Assembly (NCBI RefSeq): GCF_005233835.1
Contig: NZ_SZQA01000002.1
Span: 248,001-312,000, forward strand
Reading direction: 5' to 3'
Origin: Herbidospora galbida
GTDB taxonomy: Bacteria; Actinomycetota; Actinomycetes; Streptosporangiales; Streptosporangiaceae
DNA: 64,000 nt
A program made the position numbers and the translations under genes. Within the stretch, counting starts at the first letter, position 1; each line of letters begins with the position of its first letter. The notes beneath the pieces are model-generated. The model was not told the origin of the DNA. It saw only the letters and a list, made by a program, of their open reading frames with translations, and made no database searches. Below, one piece after another: positions 8,678-23,350 of this stretch.

Positions 8678-8706
8678 TGAACAGTTCGCCTGTTCTCCTG
8701 TAGTGT
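8678..8706 (+). promoter_or_regulatory. promoter for tRNA-Trp (and possibly secE-nusG)
   Basis: TGAACA at 8678-8683, a 17-bp spacer and TAGTGT at 8701-8706 lie 12 bp ahead of the mature tRNA 5' end. The -35 and spacer contain a perfect inverted repeat GAACAG-TTCGC-CTGTTC (8679-8695). A second candidate, TTCGAC (8622-8627), 17 bp, TACACT (8645-8650), lies upstream. Confidence 0.55.
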
Positions 8707-8718
8707 GGTGCACGGCTT

Positions 8719-8791
8719 AGGGCACTAGCGCAATTGGTAGCGCACCGGTCTCCAAAACCGGCGGTTGGGGGTTCGAGTCCCTCGTGCCCTG
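8719..8791 (+). tRNA. trpT: tRNA-Trp (anticodon CCA)
   Basis: 73-nt cloverleaf. Acceptor stem AGGGCAC (8719-8725) pairs with GTGCCCT (8784-8790), with discriminator G at 8791. The D-arm is GCGC/GCGC, the anticodon stem CCGGT/ACCGG encloses loop CTCCAAA with anticodon CCA at 8752-8754, and the T-loop is GTTCGAGTC. The 3' CCA is not encoded and must be added by nucleotidyltransferase. A tRNA-Trp gene upstream of secE-nusG is a conserved actinobacterial arrangement. Confidence 0.97.
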
Positions 8792-8836
8792 CGGAGTGCG
8801 GTCCGCGCACTAAGGGCGTATGAGCCGCCGGTTGCG

Positions 8837-9118
8837 ATGGACACGACGGATCAGGTGAGGACTGTGGCGATCGACACGCGCGGCGAGGCCGCGGCTCAGC
8901 CGGAAAAGCCGAGTGGCGAGAAGAAGGCCAAGCGCACCACCCCTGCCCTTTTCTATCGGCAGGCAGTAGCGGAGCTCCGCAAGGTCATCTGGCCGACGCG
9001 CAAGGAGCTGATCAACTACACCATCGTGGTCCTCGTTTTCTGCCTGATCATGGTCGGAATCGTGTCCGCACTAGACTTCCTTTTGACGCAGGGTGTGCTG
9101 GCGGTCTTCGGTTCCTGA
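8837..9118 (+). CDS. secE: preprotein translocase subunit SecE
   Basis: 93 residues from ATG 8837. The N-terminal ~35 residues are polar and variable (a GTG at 8864 preceded by GTGAGG is a plausible alternative start that would drop nine residues). The conserved amphipathic helix ELRKVIWPTRKEL is at 46-58, followed by one membrane segment (61-84). SecE clamps SecY in the membrane as part of SecYEG. Single-span SecE is the normal Gram-positive form. It lies 45 bp downstream of tRNA-Trp and 44 bp upstream of nusG, so all three may share a transcript. Confidence 0.95.
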   Translation: MDTTDQVRTVAIDTRGEAAAQPEKPSGEKKAKRTTPALFYRQAVAELRKVIWPTRKELINYTIVVLVFCLIMVGIVSALDFLLTQGVLAVFGS

Positions 9119-9162
9119 CCCGCCCAGCACAGTAAAACCCGACGGAAAGAGGAATAGCCATC

Positions 9163-9933
9163 GTGTCCGAGTCCCCGCTGCCGGCCGACGACTCCCGCGA
9201 CGAGTGGGACGACGAGGCCGTTGAAGAGGTCGACGAGGCCGCTGACGACGCTGCGGAGGCCGACGAGGCCACCGAGGCTGAGGCTTCCGTCGCCGCCGAC
9301 TCTGACGACGAGAACGTCGACGAAGACGGCGACATCCTCCCCGACGTCGACCCCGTCGAGGAGTTCAAGCGCCAGCTCCGCGGTCAGCTGGGCGAGTGGT
9401 ATGTGATCCACTCCTATGCCGGCTACGAGAACCGCGTGAAGCAGAACATCGAGAGCCGCACGGGCAGCCTCAACATGGAGGACTACATCTTCCAGGTCGA
9501 GGTGCCGACCCACACGGTGACCGAGTTCAAGGGCGGCAAGAAGACCCCGATCAAGGAGCGCGTGCTGCCGGGCTACGTCCTGGTCCGCATGGAGCTCACC
9601 GACGAGTCGTGGGCGGCGGTCCGCAACACCCCGGGCGTCACCGGGTTCGTCGGTCTGTCCAACAAGCCCAGCCCGCTGAACCTCGACGAGGTCGCCAAGC
9701 TGTTGGCGCCCGAGCCGACCGAAGAGGTCAAGAAGGCCGCCACCAAGTCGGCCGCCTCGACCGTCGAGTTCGAGATCGGCGAGTCGGTCACCGTCATGGA
9801 CGGCCCGTTCGCCACGCTCCCGGCCTCGGTGAGCGAGATCAGCCCCGAGTCGCAGAAGCTCAAGGTGCTGGTGTCGATCTTCGGTCGCGAGACCCCCGTT
9901 GAGCTGTCGTTCAACCAGGTCTCGAAGATCTGA
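9163..9933 (+). CDS. nusG: transcription termination/antitermination protein NusG
   Basis: 256 residues from GTG 9163 with AAAGAGG upstream. Residues 1-75 are an Asp/Glu/Ala-rich low-complexity extension common in actinobacteria. The NGN domain starts at about residue 78 ([20 protein letters not shown]) with the RNAP-contacting [10 protein letters not shown] and TPGVTGFVG segments, and the KOW domain occupies ~200-240 ([14 protein letters not shown]). NusG binds the RNAP clamp and affects pausing, Rho action and ribosome coupling. The acidic tail has no known function. Confidence 0.97.
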   Translation: MSESPLPADDSRDEWDDEAVEEVDEAADDAAEADEATEAEASVAADSDDENVDEDGDILPDVDPVEEFKRQLRGQLGEWYVIHSYAGYENRVKQNIESRTGSLNMEDYIFQVEVPTHTVTEFKGGKKTPIKERVLPGYVLVRMELTDESWAAVRNTPGVTGFVGLSNKPSPLNLDEVAKLLAPEPTEEVKKAATKSAASTVEFEIGESVTVMDGPFATLPASVSEISPESQKLKVLVSIFGRETPVELSFNQVSKI

Positions 9934-9963
9934 GGCGGTCGCCTACAATAAGACGTTCGGCTG

Positions 9964-9990
9964 GAGCCGCTCCTTCGCGAAGGGCGGCTC
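9964..9990 (+). promoter_or_regulatory. nusG-rplK intercistronic hairpin with upstream -10-like box
   Basis: GAGCCGC (9964-9970) pairs with GCGGCTC (9984-9990), extended across one bulged T by CCTT-CGCG-AAGG. A TACAAT box sits just upstream at 9944-9949, overlapping the region after the nusG stop, without a good -35. It could start an rplK-rplA transcript, with the hairpin in its 5' leader, or the hairpin may be an RNA processing or attenuation site in a nusG-rplK transcript. Confidence 0.45.
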
Positions 9991-10057
9991 TCCGACATGT
10001 TCCCCCTCCGATTCGCCGGGGGAGCGCATCATCGAATAACAGGACCCGGAGAGAGTC

Positions 10058-10489
10058 ATGCCTCCCAAGAAGAAGATCGCGGCGTTGGTGAAGGTCCAGC
10101 TTCCCGCTGGCCAGGCCACCCCCGCCCCGCCGGTCGGTACCGCCCTTGGTCCCCACGGCGTCAACATCATGGAGTTCGTCAAGCAGTACAACGCTGCGAC
10201 GGAGTCCCAGCGGGGCAACATCATCCCCGTCGAGATCACCATCTTCGAAGACCGCACCTTCCAGTTCGTCACCAAGACGCCCCCGGCGCCCGAACTGATC
10301 AAGAAGGCCCTCGGTCTGAAGAGCGGCTCGAACAACCCGCTGAAGACCAAGGTCGGCCAGCTCTCCAAGGAGCAGCTCCGCGCCATCGCCGAGCAGAAGA
10401 TGCCCGACCTGAACGCCAACGACATCGAGATGGCCGAGCGCATCATCGCCGGCACCGCCCGCTCCATGGGCATCACCATCGCCGAATAA
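10058..10489 (+). CDS. rplK: 50S ribosomal protein L11
   Basis: 143 residues from ATG 10058 behind CGGAGAGAG. N-terminal domain [20 protein letters not shown] with the conserved Pro pair; C-terminal RNA-binding domain with [20 protein letters not shown]11 binds 23S rRNA at the GTPase centre and is the site of thiopeptide action and of RelA-type activation. Length and motifs are normal. It is the first ribosomal gene of the rplK-rplA pair. Confidence 0.98.
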   Translation: MPPKKKIAALVKVQLPAGQATPAPPVGTALGPHGVNIMEFVKQYNAATESQRGNIIPVEITIFEDRTFQFVTKTPPAPELIKKALGLKSGSNNPLKTKVGQLSKEQLRAIAEQKMPDLNANDIEMAERIIAGTARSMGITIAE

Positions 10490-10503
10490 CTCGCGAGGGA
10501 GCG

Positions 10504-10604
10504 CCGGTTTCCGGACTGAGGAGCGCAGGGGAGCGCAGCGACCCGGAGCGACGAGGGAAGAGACCGGATCAAAGCGACCGAGCCGCCGTGCCGAAGGCGC
10601 GGCA
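10504..10604 (+). repeat. structured intergenic element, copy A (between rplK and rplA)
   Basis: About 100 nt, nearly the same as 29388-29494. A core of ~46 nt starting GGACTGAGGAGCGCAGGGG (10513) differs at two positions from the other copy. The core is bracketed by CCGGTTTC (10504-10511) pairing with GAGACCGG (10560-10567). A second hairpin follows, GCCGTGCC-GAA-GGCGCGGC (10585-10603), with one U-G pair. The element ends 65 nt before the rplA start. It contains no ORF of its own and resembles no insertion sequence. Confidence 0.8.
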
Positions 10605-10668
10605 CATCATTCCAAGTGGGAGGGCCGAGCGCGGTCCACACCACGAACTTTCCTTTGGAGAGATAGCA

Positions 10669-11382
10669 GTGAAGCGCAGCAAGAGCTGGAAGAACGCGGC
10701 CGCCCAGGTCGACCGCGACGCCCTGCTGGCCCCCCTCGACGGGGTCCGCCTGGCGAAGAAGACCGCGAGCACCAAGTTCGACGCCACCGTCGAGGTCGCC
10801 CTGCGTCTGGGTGTCGACCCGCGCAAGGCCGACCAGATGGTCCGCGGCACCGTCAACCTCCCGCACGGCACCGGTAAGACCGCCCGGGTCCTGGTCTTCG
10901 CGACCGGTGACCGTGCCGAGGAGGCGCGCGCCGCCGGAGCCGACATCGTCGGCGCCGACGAGCTGATCGACGAGGTCGCCAAGGGCCGCCTCGACTTCGA
11001 CGCGGTCGTGGCCACCCCCGACCTCATGGGCAAGGTCGGCCGCCTGGGCCGCGTGCTCGGTCCCCGTGGCCTCATGCCCAACCCGAAGACCGGCACCGTC
11101 ACGCCGGCCGTCGGCAAGGCCGTCACCGACATCAAGGGCGGCAAGATCGAGTTCCGCGTGGACCGTCACGCGAACCTCCACTTCATCATCGGCAAGGCGT
11201 CCTTCGACGAGCGTCAGCTCCTCGAGAACTACGCCGCCGCCCTCGACGAGGTGCTGCGTCTCAAGCCGTCGGCCGCCAAGGGCCGCTACCTCAAGAAGGT
11301 CACCTTCGCGACGTCGATGGGCCCCGGCATCCCGGTCGACCCCAACGTCACCCGTGGGCTGACCGCCGAGCTCGAGGCCTGA
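10669..11382 (+). CDS. rplA: 50S ribosomal protein L1
   Basis: 237 residues from GTG 10669, preceded by TTGGAGAG; the open frame runs further upstream but through the repeat element, so the longer start is rejected. Family landmarks: [53 protein letters not shown] and the C-terminal [11 protein letters not shown]1 forms the mobile stalk at the E site and in many bacteria autoregulates its own mRNA. The 179-nt gap from rplK, holding the structured repeat, is unusually long for this pair. Confidence 0.98.
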   Translation: MKRSKSWKNAAAQVDRDALLAPLDGVRLAKKTASTKFDATVEVALRLGVDPRKADQMVRGTVNLPHGTGKTARVLVFATGDRAEEARAAGADIVGADELIDEVAKGRLDFDAVVATPDLMGKVGRLGRVLGPRGLMPNPKTGTVTPAVGKAVTDIKGGKIEFRVDRHANLHFIIGKASFDERQLLENYAAALDEVLRLKPSAAKGRYLKKVTFATSMGPGIPVDPNVTRGLTAELEA

Positions 11383-11420
11383 TCGCCTGCTTTCCGGCAG
11401 ACGCGACAGCGCCTGAACAG

Positions 11421-11456
11421 CCCCCGTCCGGGTACCGGACGGGGGTTGTGTCTTTT
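11421..11456 (+). terminator. intrinsic terminator after rplA
   Basis: Perfect 11-bp stem CCCCCGTCCGG (11421-11431) with CCGGACGGGGG (11435-11445), loop GTA, followed by TTGTGTCTTTTCT. It closes the rplK-rplA unit. Confidence 0.9.
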
Positions 11457-11532
11457 CTGTGCGAATCCTGAGGACAGGACCGCGCTCCAGAACGGCCCAA
11501 CGTAGGCTCGGGCCGACGAAGGGATTGACAAG

Positions 11533-12354
11533 ATGCGCAGATTCTTAGTGGCCGCCGGGGTCGTCGCCGCCCTGGCGGTGGCCGGTTGCGGGACCACGAC
11601 TGCCCAGCCGCTGGGGGACGTCAAACTCTCCGCCGCCGAGGCCATTCAGCAGACGGCCCAGAAGGCCGACTCGATCGACTCCTACAGCGCCGACATCGTG
11701 CTCGACTTCGCCGACCCCAAGGGTCAGAAGGGCACCGTCCAGGGCAGCATGCTGTTCCAGCAGAAGCCCACCCTCGCCTCCGACGTGACCCTCAGCCAGG
11801 TGTCCTTCGGCGGTCAGTCCGTTCCCGGCGGGCTGCGCGTGGTGCTGGCCGACGAGGTCGCCTACGTGAAGATGGACCTGCTCAAGACCCTGATCGGCAC
11901 CGACAAGCCGTGGGTGAAGATCGACCTGAAGCAGCTCGGCGACGCCAAGGCGGCCAGCCAGTTCCTCGACCAGGCCCAGCAGATCGACCTGAAGACCAGC
12001 GTCACCCTGCTGACCGCGTCCAAGGACGTCAAGGCCGTCGGCACCGAGTCGGTGAACGGCGTCGACACGACCCACTACGCCGGCAGCTTCCCGGTCGAGG
12101 CGGCCGTGCTGCTGCTGCCGAAGGAGACGCAGGAGCGGGTCAAGGGCCAGCTCTCCCAGCTGAAGAACGTCAAGTTCGACGCCTGGATCGACGGTGAGGG
12201 ACTGCCCCGCAAGATCGGCATCAACGGTGCCGAGCAGGGTGCGAGCTTCTCCGCCACCCTGCTGTTCAAGTCGTTCAACGAGCAGCTCGGCATCGCCGCG
12301 CCGCCCGCCGACCAGGTCGGCGACCTGCCCAAGAACATGCCCGTGGGCGGCTGA
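11533..12354 (+). CDS. LppX/LprG-like lipoprotein
   Basis: 273 residues from ATG 11533 with GAAGGG upstream. The signal peptide ends in a lipobox VAGC with Cys19 as the acylation site, so the protein is anchored to the outer face of the membrane. The mature part has the low-complexity start, alternating beta pattern (SYSADIVLDFADP, VQGSMLFQQKP, DEVAYVKMDLL, KPWVKIDLKQL, VNGVDTTHYAGSFPVEAA) and the DAWIDGEGLPRKI repeat characteristic of LppX_LprAFG/LolA-like lipoproteins that carry hydrophobic ligands in mycobacteria. The ligand here is unknown. It is a monocistronic gene between two terminated ribosomal units, with a possible TAGGCT -10 box at 11503-11508. Confidence 0.8.
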   Translation: MRRFLVAAGVVAALAVAGCGTTTAQPLGDVKLSAAEAIQQTAQKADSIDSYSADIVLDFADPKGQKGTVQGSMLFQQKPTLASDVTLSQVSFGGQSVPGGLRVVLADEVAYVKMDLLKTLIGTDKPWVKIDLKQLGDAKAASQFLDQAQQIDLKTSVTLLTASKDVKAVGTESVNGVDTTHYAGSFPVEAAVLLLPKETQERVKGQLSQLKNVKFDAWIDGEGLPRKIGINGAEQGASFSATLLFKSFNEQLGIAAPPADQVGDLPKNMPVGG

Positions 12355-12355
12355 T

Positions 12356-12384
12356 TTGGTGTTGCGGGCTTGACACCGTACTCT
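12356..12384 (+). promoter_or_regulatory. candidate promoter of rplJ-rplL
   Basis: TTGGTG (12356-12361), 17-bp spacer, TACTCT (12379-12384). The -35 begins right after the lipoprotein stop codon. A TTGACA at 12370-12375 lies inside the spacer but has no -10 at proper distance. Confidence 0.4.
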
Positions 12385-12389
12385 TAGTC

Positions 12390-12594
12390 CTGCCAAAGAC
12401 CGCCGGTTGTCTCCGGGTGCCTATCCCGGTGACCGAAGGTCCCACGTTTGTGGGCGACCCGCGCAGGTGTGACTGAGAGCCTCTGACAAGCCTTTCGTGG
12501 AGCTTGCTGAGAGCCCCGTGCGCCCTGCGCCCGGGGCTCGTCTGTTTTCTTGGGGCCTTCAATCCCTTCCGGCGGCACATCTGGAAGGAGGCCC
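12390..12594 (+). promoter_or_regulatory. rplJ (L10) 5' leader with intrinsic-terminator-like attenuator
   Basis: The ~200-nt leader fits the position and general form of the ribosomal protein L10 leader family, in which the L10-L7/L12 complex binds its own mRNA. Near its 3' end GAGCCCCG (12511-12518) pairs with CGGGGCTC (12532-12539), with an inner GCG/CGC, followed by GTCTGTTTTCTT (12540-12551). That is a complete intrinsic terminator placed ~45 nt before the rplJ start. It implies transcription attenuation as in Firmicutes. Assignment rests on location and structure, not on a covariance-model match. Confidence 0.65.
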
Positions 12595-13119
12595 ATGGCG
12601 AAGGCGGAGAAGGCCGGCGCGGTCGACGAACTCAAGGCTGAGTTCGATGGCAGCAGCGCCGCCGTTCTGACCGAATACCGCGGGCTCACCGTCGCCCAGC
12701 TCAAGCAGCTGCGCGTCTCTCTCGGTGGGCATGCGAAGTTCGCCGTGGCGAAGAACACGCTGGCCAAGATCGCGGCGAACAACGCCGGGATCACTGCCCT
12801 CGACGACCTGCTCTACGGCCCGACCGCGATCGCGTTCGTCAAGGGCGACGTGGTGGAGGCCGCCAAGGGTCTGCGTGAGTTCGCCAAGGCCAACCCCCTT
12901 CTGGTGATCAAGGGTGGGGTCGTCGACGGCAAGTCGATGACGCCCGCCGAGATCTCCAAGCTCGCTGACCTCGAGTCCCGCGAGGTGCTCCTCGCGAAGC
13001 TGGCCGGTGCGCTGAAGGCCAAGCAGTCCACGGCTGCCGCCACCTTCGCCGCGCTGCCCACGCAGATGGCTCGACTGGCCGAGGCCCTGCGCGCCAAGCG
13101 CGAGGAGTCCGGGGAGTAA
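12595..13119 (+). CDS. rplJ: 50S ribosomal protein L10
   Basis: 174 residues from ATG 12595 behind an excellent GGAAGGAGG. N-terminal rRNA-binding domain with [19 protein letters not shown] and [14 protein letters not shown]; the C-terminal helix that docks L7/L12 dimers ends [16 protein letters not shown]. The open frame extends to 12550 without support. L10 forms the base of the stalk and, with L7/L12, is the likely feedback regulator of its own leader. Confidence 0.98.
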   Translation: MAKAEKAGAVDELKAEFDGSSAAVLTEYRGLTVAQLKQLRVSLGGHAKFAVAKNTLAKIAANNAGITALDDLLYGPTAIAFVKGDVVEAAKGLREFAKANPLLVIKGGVVDGKSMTPAEISKLADLESREVLLAKLAGALKAKQSTAAATFAALPTQMARLAEALRAKREESGE

Positions 13120-13200
13120 GCAGGTCCGCGCAAGCGGGGGGAAGCGCAAACCGCGGTCCCTTTTCACGTTTTTCAGCACGATCCTTATGGAGGAACCATC

Positions 13201-13593
13201 ATGGCGAAGCTCAGCACCGACGAGCTGCTCGACGCTTTCAAGGAGATGACCCTCCTTGAGCTGTCCGACTTCGTGAAGCTGTTCGAGGAGACCTTCGACG
13301 TCAAGGCCGCCGCCCCGGTCGCGGCCGTGGCCGTCGCCGGCCCCGGCGGCGCCGCTCCGGCCGAAGAGGCCGAGGAGCAGGACGAGTTCGACGTCATCCT
13401 CGAGGCTGCCGGCGACAAGAAGATCCAGGTCATCAAGGAGATCCGCGCGCTCACCAGCCTGGGCCTGAAGGAAGCCAAGGACCTGGTCGACGGCGCTCCG
13501 AAGCCGGTCTTCGACGGCAAGGTCAACAAGGAGCAGGCGGAGAAGGCGAAGGCTGCCCTCGAGGGCGCCGGCGCCAAGGTCACCGTCAAGTAA
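13201..13593 (+). CDS. rplL: 50S ribosomal protein L7/L12
   Basis: 130 residues from ATG 13201 after TATGGAGG. N-terminal dimerisation helices ([29 protein letters not shown]), an Ala/Gly/Pro hinge (~38-56), then the factor-binding C-terminal domain ([35 protein letters not shown]). Multiple dimers recruit translation GTPases. It lies 81 bp after rplJ. Confidence 0.98.
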   Translation: MAKLSTDELLDAFKEMTLLELSDFVKLFEETFDVKAAAPVAAVAVAGPGGAAPAEEAEEQDEFDVILEAAGDKKIQVIKEIRALTSLGLKEAKDLVDGAPKPVFDGKVNKEQAEKAKAALEGAGAKVTVK

Positions 13594-13607
13594 GTAGCGT
13601 CACCCGC

Positions 13608-13644
13608 GAAGCGGTCTGCCCCAGGTGCCTGGGCGGGCCGCTTC
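13608..13644 (+). terminator. hairpin terminator after rplL
   Basis: 14-bp stem GAAGCGGTCTGCCC (13608-13621) with GGGCGGGCCGCTTC (13631-13644), including two G-U pairs, loop of nine. There is no T-tract, as is common for actinobacterial terminators. Confidence 0.75.
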
Positions 13645-13717
13645 CGGCGTTTCCGGACCCGGTTCCGGTCCCAGACTGATTTGATCGCTTTCAGCCGGCG
13701 CCCCGGCGTGGCCCACG

Positions 13718-13723
13718 TACAAT
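13718..13723 (+). promoter_or_regulatory. -10 box TACAAT of a leaderless transcript
   Basis: TACAAT ends six bases before the GTG start at 13730, so the predicted transcription start coincides with the first base of the start codon. No Shine-Dalgarno sequence precedes the gene and no clear -35 is seen. Confidence 0.5.
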
Positions 13724-13729
13724 CCGCCC

Positions 13730-14239
13730 GTGGCCAGGATCCGCCGTGAGGCCCCCCGTCGTCTCAACCTGGCCCTGCTGGCCCTGGTCCTCGTGCTGGG
13801 GGCGGCCGCCGGATGGGTGTGGACGCTCAGGGCCTCGGCCCTGGCCCGCGAGGCCGACGAGGCCGCCGCGGTCTCGGCCGCCTCCACCCACGCCGTCAGC
13901 CTGATGTCGCTCGACCACCGCACCTTCGACACCGCCTTCCGCGGTGTGGTGTCGACGTCGACGGGGGAGACCAGAGCCCGTTACGAACGCGACCAGGCCG
14001 CCACCCGCGAGACCGTGATGAAGGACAAGGTCCTCCAGACGGGGGTGCTCCGGGGAGCGGGGCTGGCGTCCATGAACGCCGAGGGGACCCGCGCCCAGGT
14101 GCTCGTGGTCGCCGACGTGATGATCGACTTCACCGGCCGGAAGGGCGACGAGCCGGAGGAGCGCTTCTACCGCTGGCGCATGGATCTGGCCAAGGAGAGC
14201 GGACGCTGGCTGGTCGCGAACGCGGAGCTGGTGTCGTGA
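13730..14239 (+). CDS. small membrane protein, Mce-associated/VirB8-like fold (first of a pair)
   Basis: 169 residues from GTG 13730. Basic N-terminus, one membrane helix (~13-32), then an extracytoplasmic domain opening with an Ala-rich helix (ALAREADEAAAVSAASTHAV) followed by LMSLDHRTFDTAFRGVVSTS and ending GRWLVANAELV. The LDHRT/FDTAF segment and the closing 'WLV...' strand are typical of actinobacterial Mce-associated membrane proteins, which adopt a nuclear-transport-factor-2/VirB8-like fold. No Mce genes lie in this window, so its role here is unknown. It forms a pair with the next gene. Confidence 0.65.
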   Translation: MARIRREAPRRLNLALLALVLVLGAAAGWVWTLRASALAREADEAAAVSAASTHAVSLMSLDHRTFDTAFRGVVSTSTGETRARYERDQAATRETVMKDKVLQTGVLRGAGLASMNAEGTRAQVLVVADVMIDFTGRKGDEPEERFYRWRMDLAKESGRWLVANAELVS

Positions 14240-14745
14240 TGGCCGTCGTCCAGCGCGCCCTGCGGCTGACCTCCCTGCTCGTCGTGCTGGCCGTGCTGGC
14301 CCTGGGCGGGCTCGGGCGGCTCTATCTCGACCTCAAACGGGTCCAGGACACCTCGGCGGCCTCGGCCGAGGCGGCGCAGGCGGCCCGGGCGTACGCCGCC
14401 GACATGCTCTCCTACGATCACCGGACCATCGAGGCCGATCTCGCGCGGGCCCGCAGCCACGCCACCGGCCCGCTGGCTGAGCACTACGCCAATCTGGCCG
14501 GCACCTTCATCCCGCAGGTGCGCCGGCAGCAGAAGGTCCAGCAGGCGACGGTGGCCGCCGTGGCGGTCGAGGAGGCCAGCCCCGAAAGGGTCAAAGTGCT
14601 GGTCTTCCTGAACACCACCACAAGCCGGACAGAAGGGCCGGCGGAGGTCGTACAGAACAGAGCGCGGCTGGTCATGGTGGTTACGGACGGTCGCTGGCTC
14701 GTGTCGGGGCTCTCGACGTTGATCGGCAACACGCCCATCCGCTGA
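14239..14745 (+). CDS. small membrane protein, Mce-associated/VirB8-like fold (second of a pair)
   Basis: 168 residues from ATG 14239, overlapping the previous stop as TGATG; the GTG at 14236 would add only one codon. Same layout as its neighbour: membrane helix (~10-28), Ala-rich helix (ASAEAAQAARAYAADML), SYDHRTIEADLARARSHATG, and a C-terminal GRWLVSGLSTLIG strand. The two are clearly tandem paralogues and probably heterodimerise or share a complex. Function not known. Confidence 0.65.
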   Translation: MAVVQRALRLTSLLVVLAVLALGGLGRLYLDLKRVQDTSAASAEAAQAARAYAADMLSYDHRTIEADLARARSHATGPLAEHYANLAGTFIPQVRRQQKVQQATVAAVAVEEASPERVKVLVFLNTTTSRTEGPAEVVQNRARLVMVVTDGRWLVSGLSTLIGNTPIR

Positions 14746-14814
14746 GTCCCGAGACCCAATTGTTGGTCACGTTTGGGTTTTGGTTTGAGCGGCCTAGGGA
14801 ATGTCCAGGGCGTT

Positions 14815-14848
14815 GGAAGGTCGATCAACGGTCATCGTTGGGCCTTCC
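14815..14848 (+). terminator. hairpin after the membrane-protein pair
   Basis: Nested stem: GGAAGG (14815-14820) with CCTTCC (14843-14848), enclosing CAACG-GTCAT-CGTTG (14826-14840). There is no T-tract. It lies in the 446-nt gap before rpoB, upstream of the rpoB promoter; apart from the promoter I see nothing else in that gap. Confidence 0.45.
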
Positions 14849-15057
14849 GTGTGACAGAGCGTTAGCGGACTCGGGTCGAGGGTATCGACTGGGCTCGGCG
14901 GGTTGTCGATAGGGCTTCGCAACCGGCGGTCGTCTCACGGAAGGGAAAAACCCAGCGTGCTGGCCATTGGTTAGCCGAAATGTCGTCTCTCGGGCTTGAC
15001 GTTTGAGCCCAGACGGGTGATGCTGCCAGCAACGTGGAGCGCAGAGCGAGAGCGGAG

Positions 15058-15086
15058 TGGACAGGTGTATGCCCATCGGCTACACT
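15058..15086 (+). promoter_or_regulatory. rpoBC promoter
   Basis: TGGACA (15058-15063), exact 17-bp spacer, TACACT (15081-15086). The following CCCCTTTGCGCTGCC resembles the transcript start region of streptomycete rpoB promoters as I recall them. It leaves a ~100-nt leader. A weaker TTGACG (14996-15001) with GATGCT lies upstream. Confidence 0.75.
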
Positions 15087-15191
15087 GCCCCTTTGCGCTG
15101 CCCTTTGACGACCGTTTCTCTGAGTAACCTCGCTTTCCTTGGTCGTCTGGCGTGCGTGTAGTCAGTCCGCGAGCCCTCGGAAGGACATCTG

Positions 15192-18656
<3,465 letters not shown>

Positions 18657-18670
18657 GGGGGAGATAGCAC

Positions 18671-22546
<3,876 letters not shown>

Positions 22547-22564
22547 TCATCCAAGGTTCATCAC

Positions 22565-22599
22565 GGAAGCCCGGCCTCGGCCGGGCTTCCGGCTTTTTC
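22565..22599 (+). terminator. intrinsic terminator of rpoBC
   Basis: 12-bp inverted repeat GGAAGCCCGGCC (22565-22576) and GGCCGGGCTTCC (22579-22590), then GGCTTTTTC. Confidence 0.92.
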
Positions 22600-22708
22600 A
22601 CGTCTCTTCGCGCGGTATAGTTGACACGGACTCAATCACGGCCTGCGTTTGAAAGGTGGGCCGCGGGACTCAAGGTACGAATCCCGACGACCCGTACTCG
22701 CGACCGTT

Positions 22709-22737
22709 TTGACGTGTCGCTACCGGCTGGGTAGTCT
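22709..22737 (+). promoter_or_regulatory. str operon (rpsL) promoter
   Basis: TTGACG (22709-22714), 17-bp spacer, TAGTCT (22732-22737). The transcript would start near 22744, giving a ~230-nt leader whose first bases form GCCCATG-GGTT-CATGGGC (22748-22765). A TTGACA at 22621-22626 has no matching -10. Nothing coding is seen in the 429-nt gap 22547-22975. Confidence 0.65.
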
Positions 22738-22975
22738 TCTCTTTCGTGCCCATGGGTTCATGGGCCCAAAACGCGTGCGCGCAGCTTGCCAGCGAAGCGC
22801 GCCGTGTGCCCCTGGTTCCCGATTTCCAGGTCCGGGGTGTTGCGTCAACAGTGCGCGACACGCCCGACCGCGTGGGTCGGCGGAGAGGGAAAACCAGCAG
22901 GTCATGACACCGGCAGTACCTGCGAATAAGCATGTTCACGATTCACCGGCCAAGGCACGAAACGGAGTTGTTGTA

Positions 22976-23349
<374 letters not shown>

Positions 23350-23350
<1 letters not shown>

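Noticed and set aside
8679-8695. LexA (SOS) box at the tRNA-Trp promoter
   Set aside because: Actinobacterial LexA sites have GAAC-N4-GTTC spacing; here the half-sites are separated by nine bases. Kept only as an unassigned inverted repeat.
8719-8791. tRNA-Trp as an integration (att) site for a mobile element
   Set aside because: No second copy of the tRNA 3' end and no integrase gene in the window.
9997-10668. Open-frame extension upstream of rplA
   Set aside because: It runs through rplK and the structured repeat; GTG 10669 has a ribosome binding site and gives the standard L1 length.
12370-12375. TTGACA as the rplJ -35 box
   Set aside because: No -10 hexamer at 16-18 bp; TTGGTG-17-TACTCT fits better.
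22621-22626. TTGACA just after the rpoC terminator as the rpsL -35
   Set aside because: Nothing resembling a -10 at proper spacing; TTGACG/TAGTCT downstream is better.
22649-22975. Open-frame extension upstream of rpsL
   Set aside because: It overlaps the promoter and leader; the protein begins at the conserved [11 protein letters not shown].
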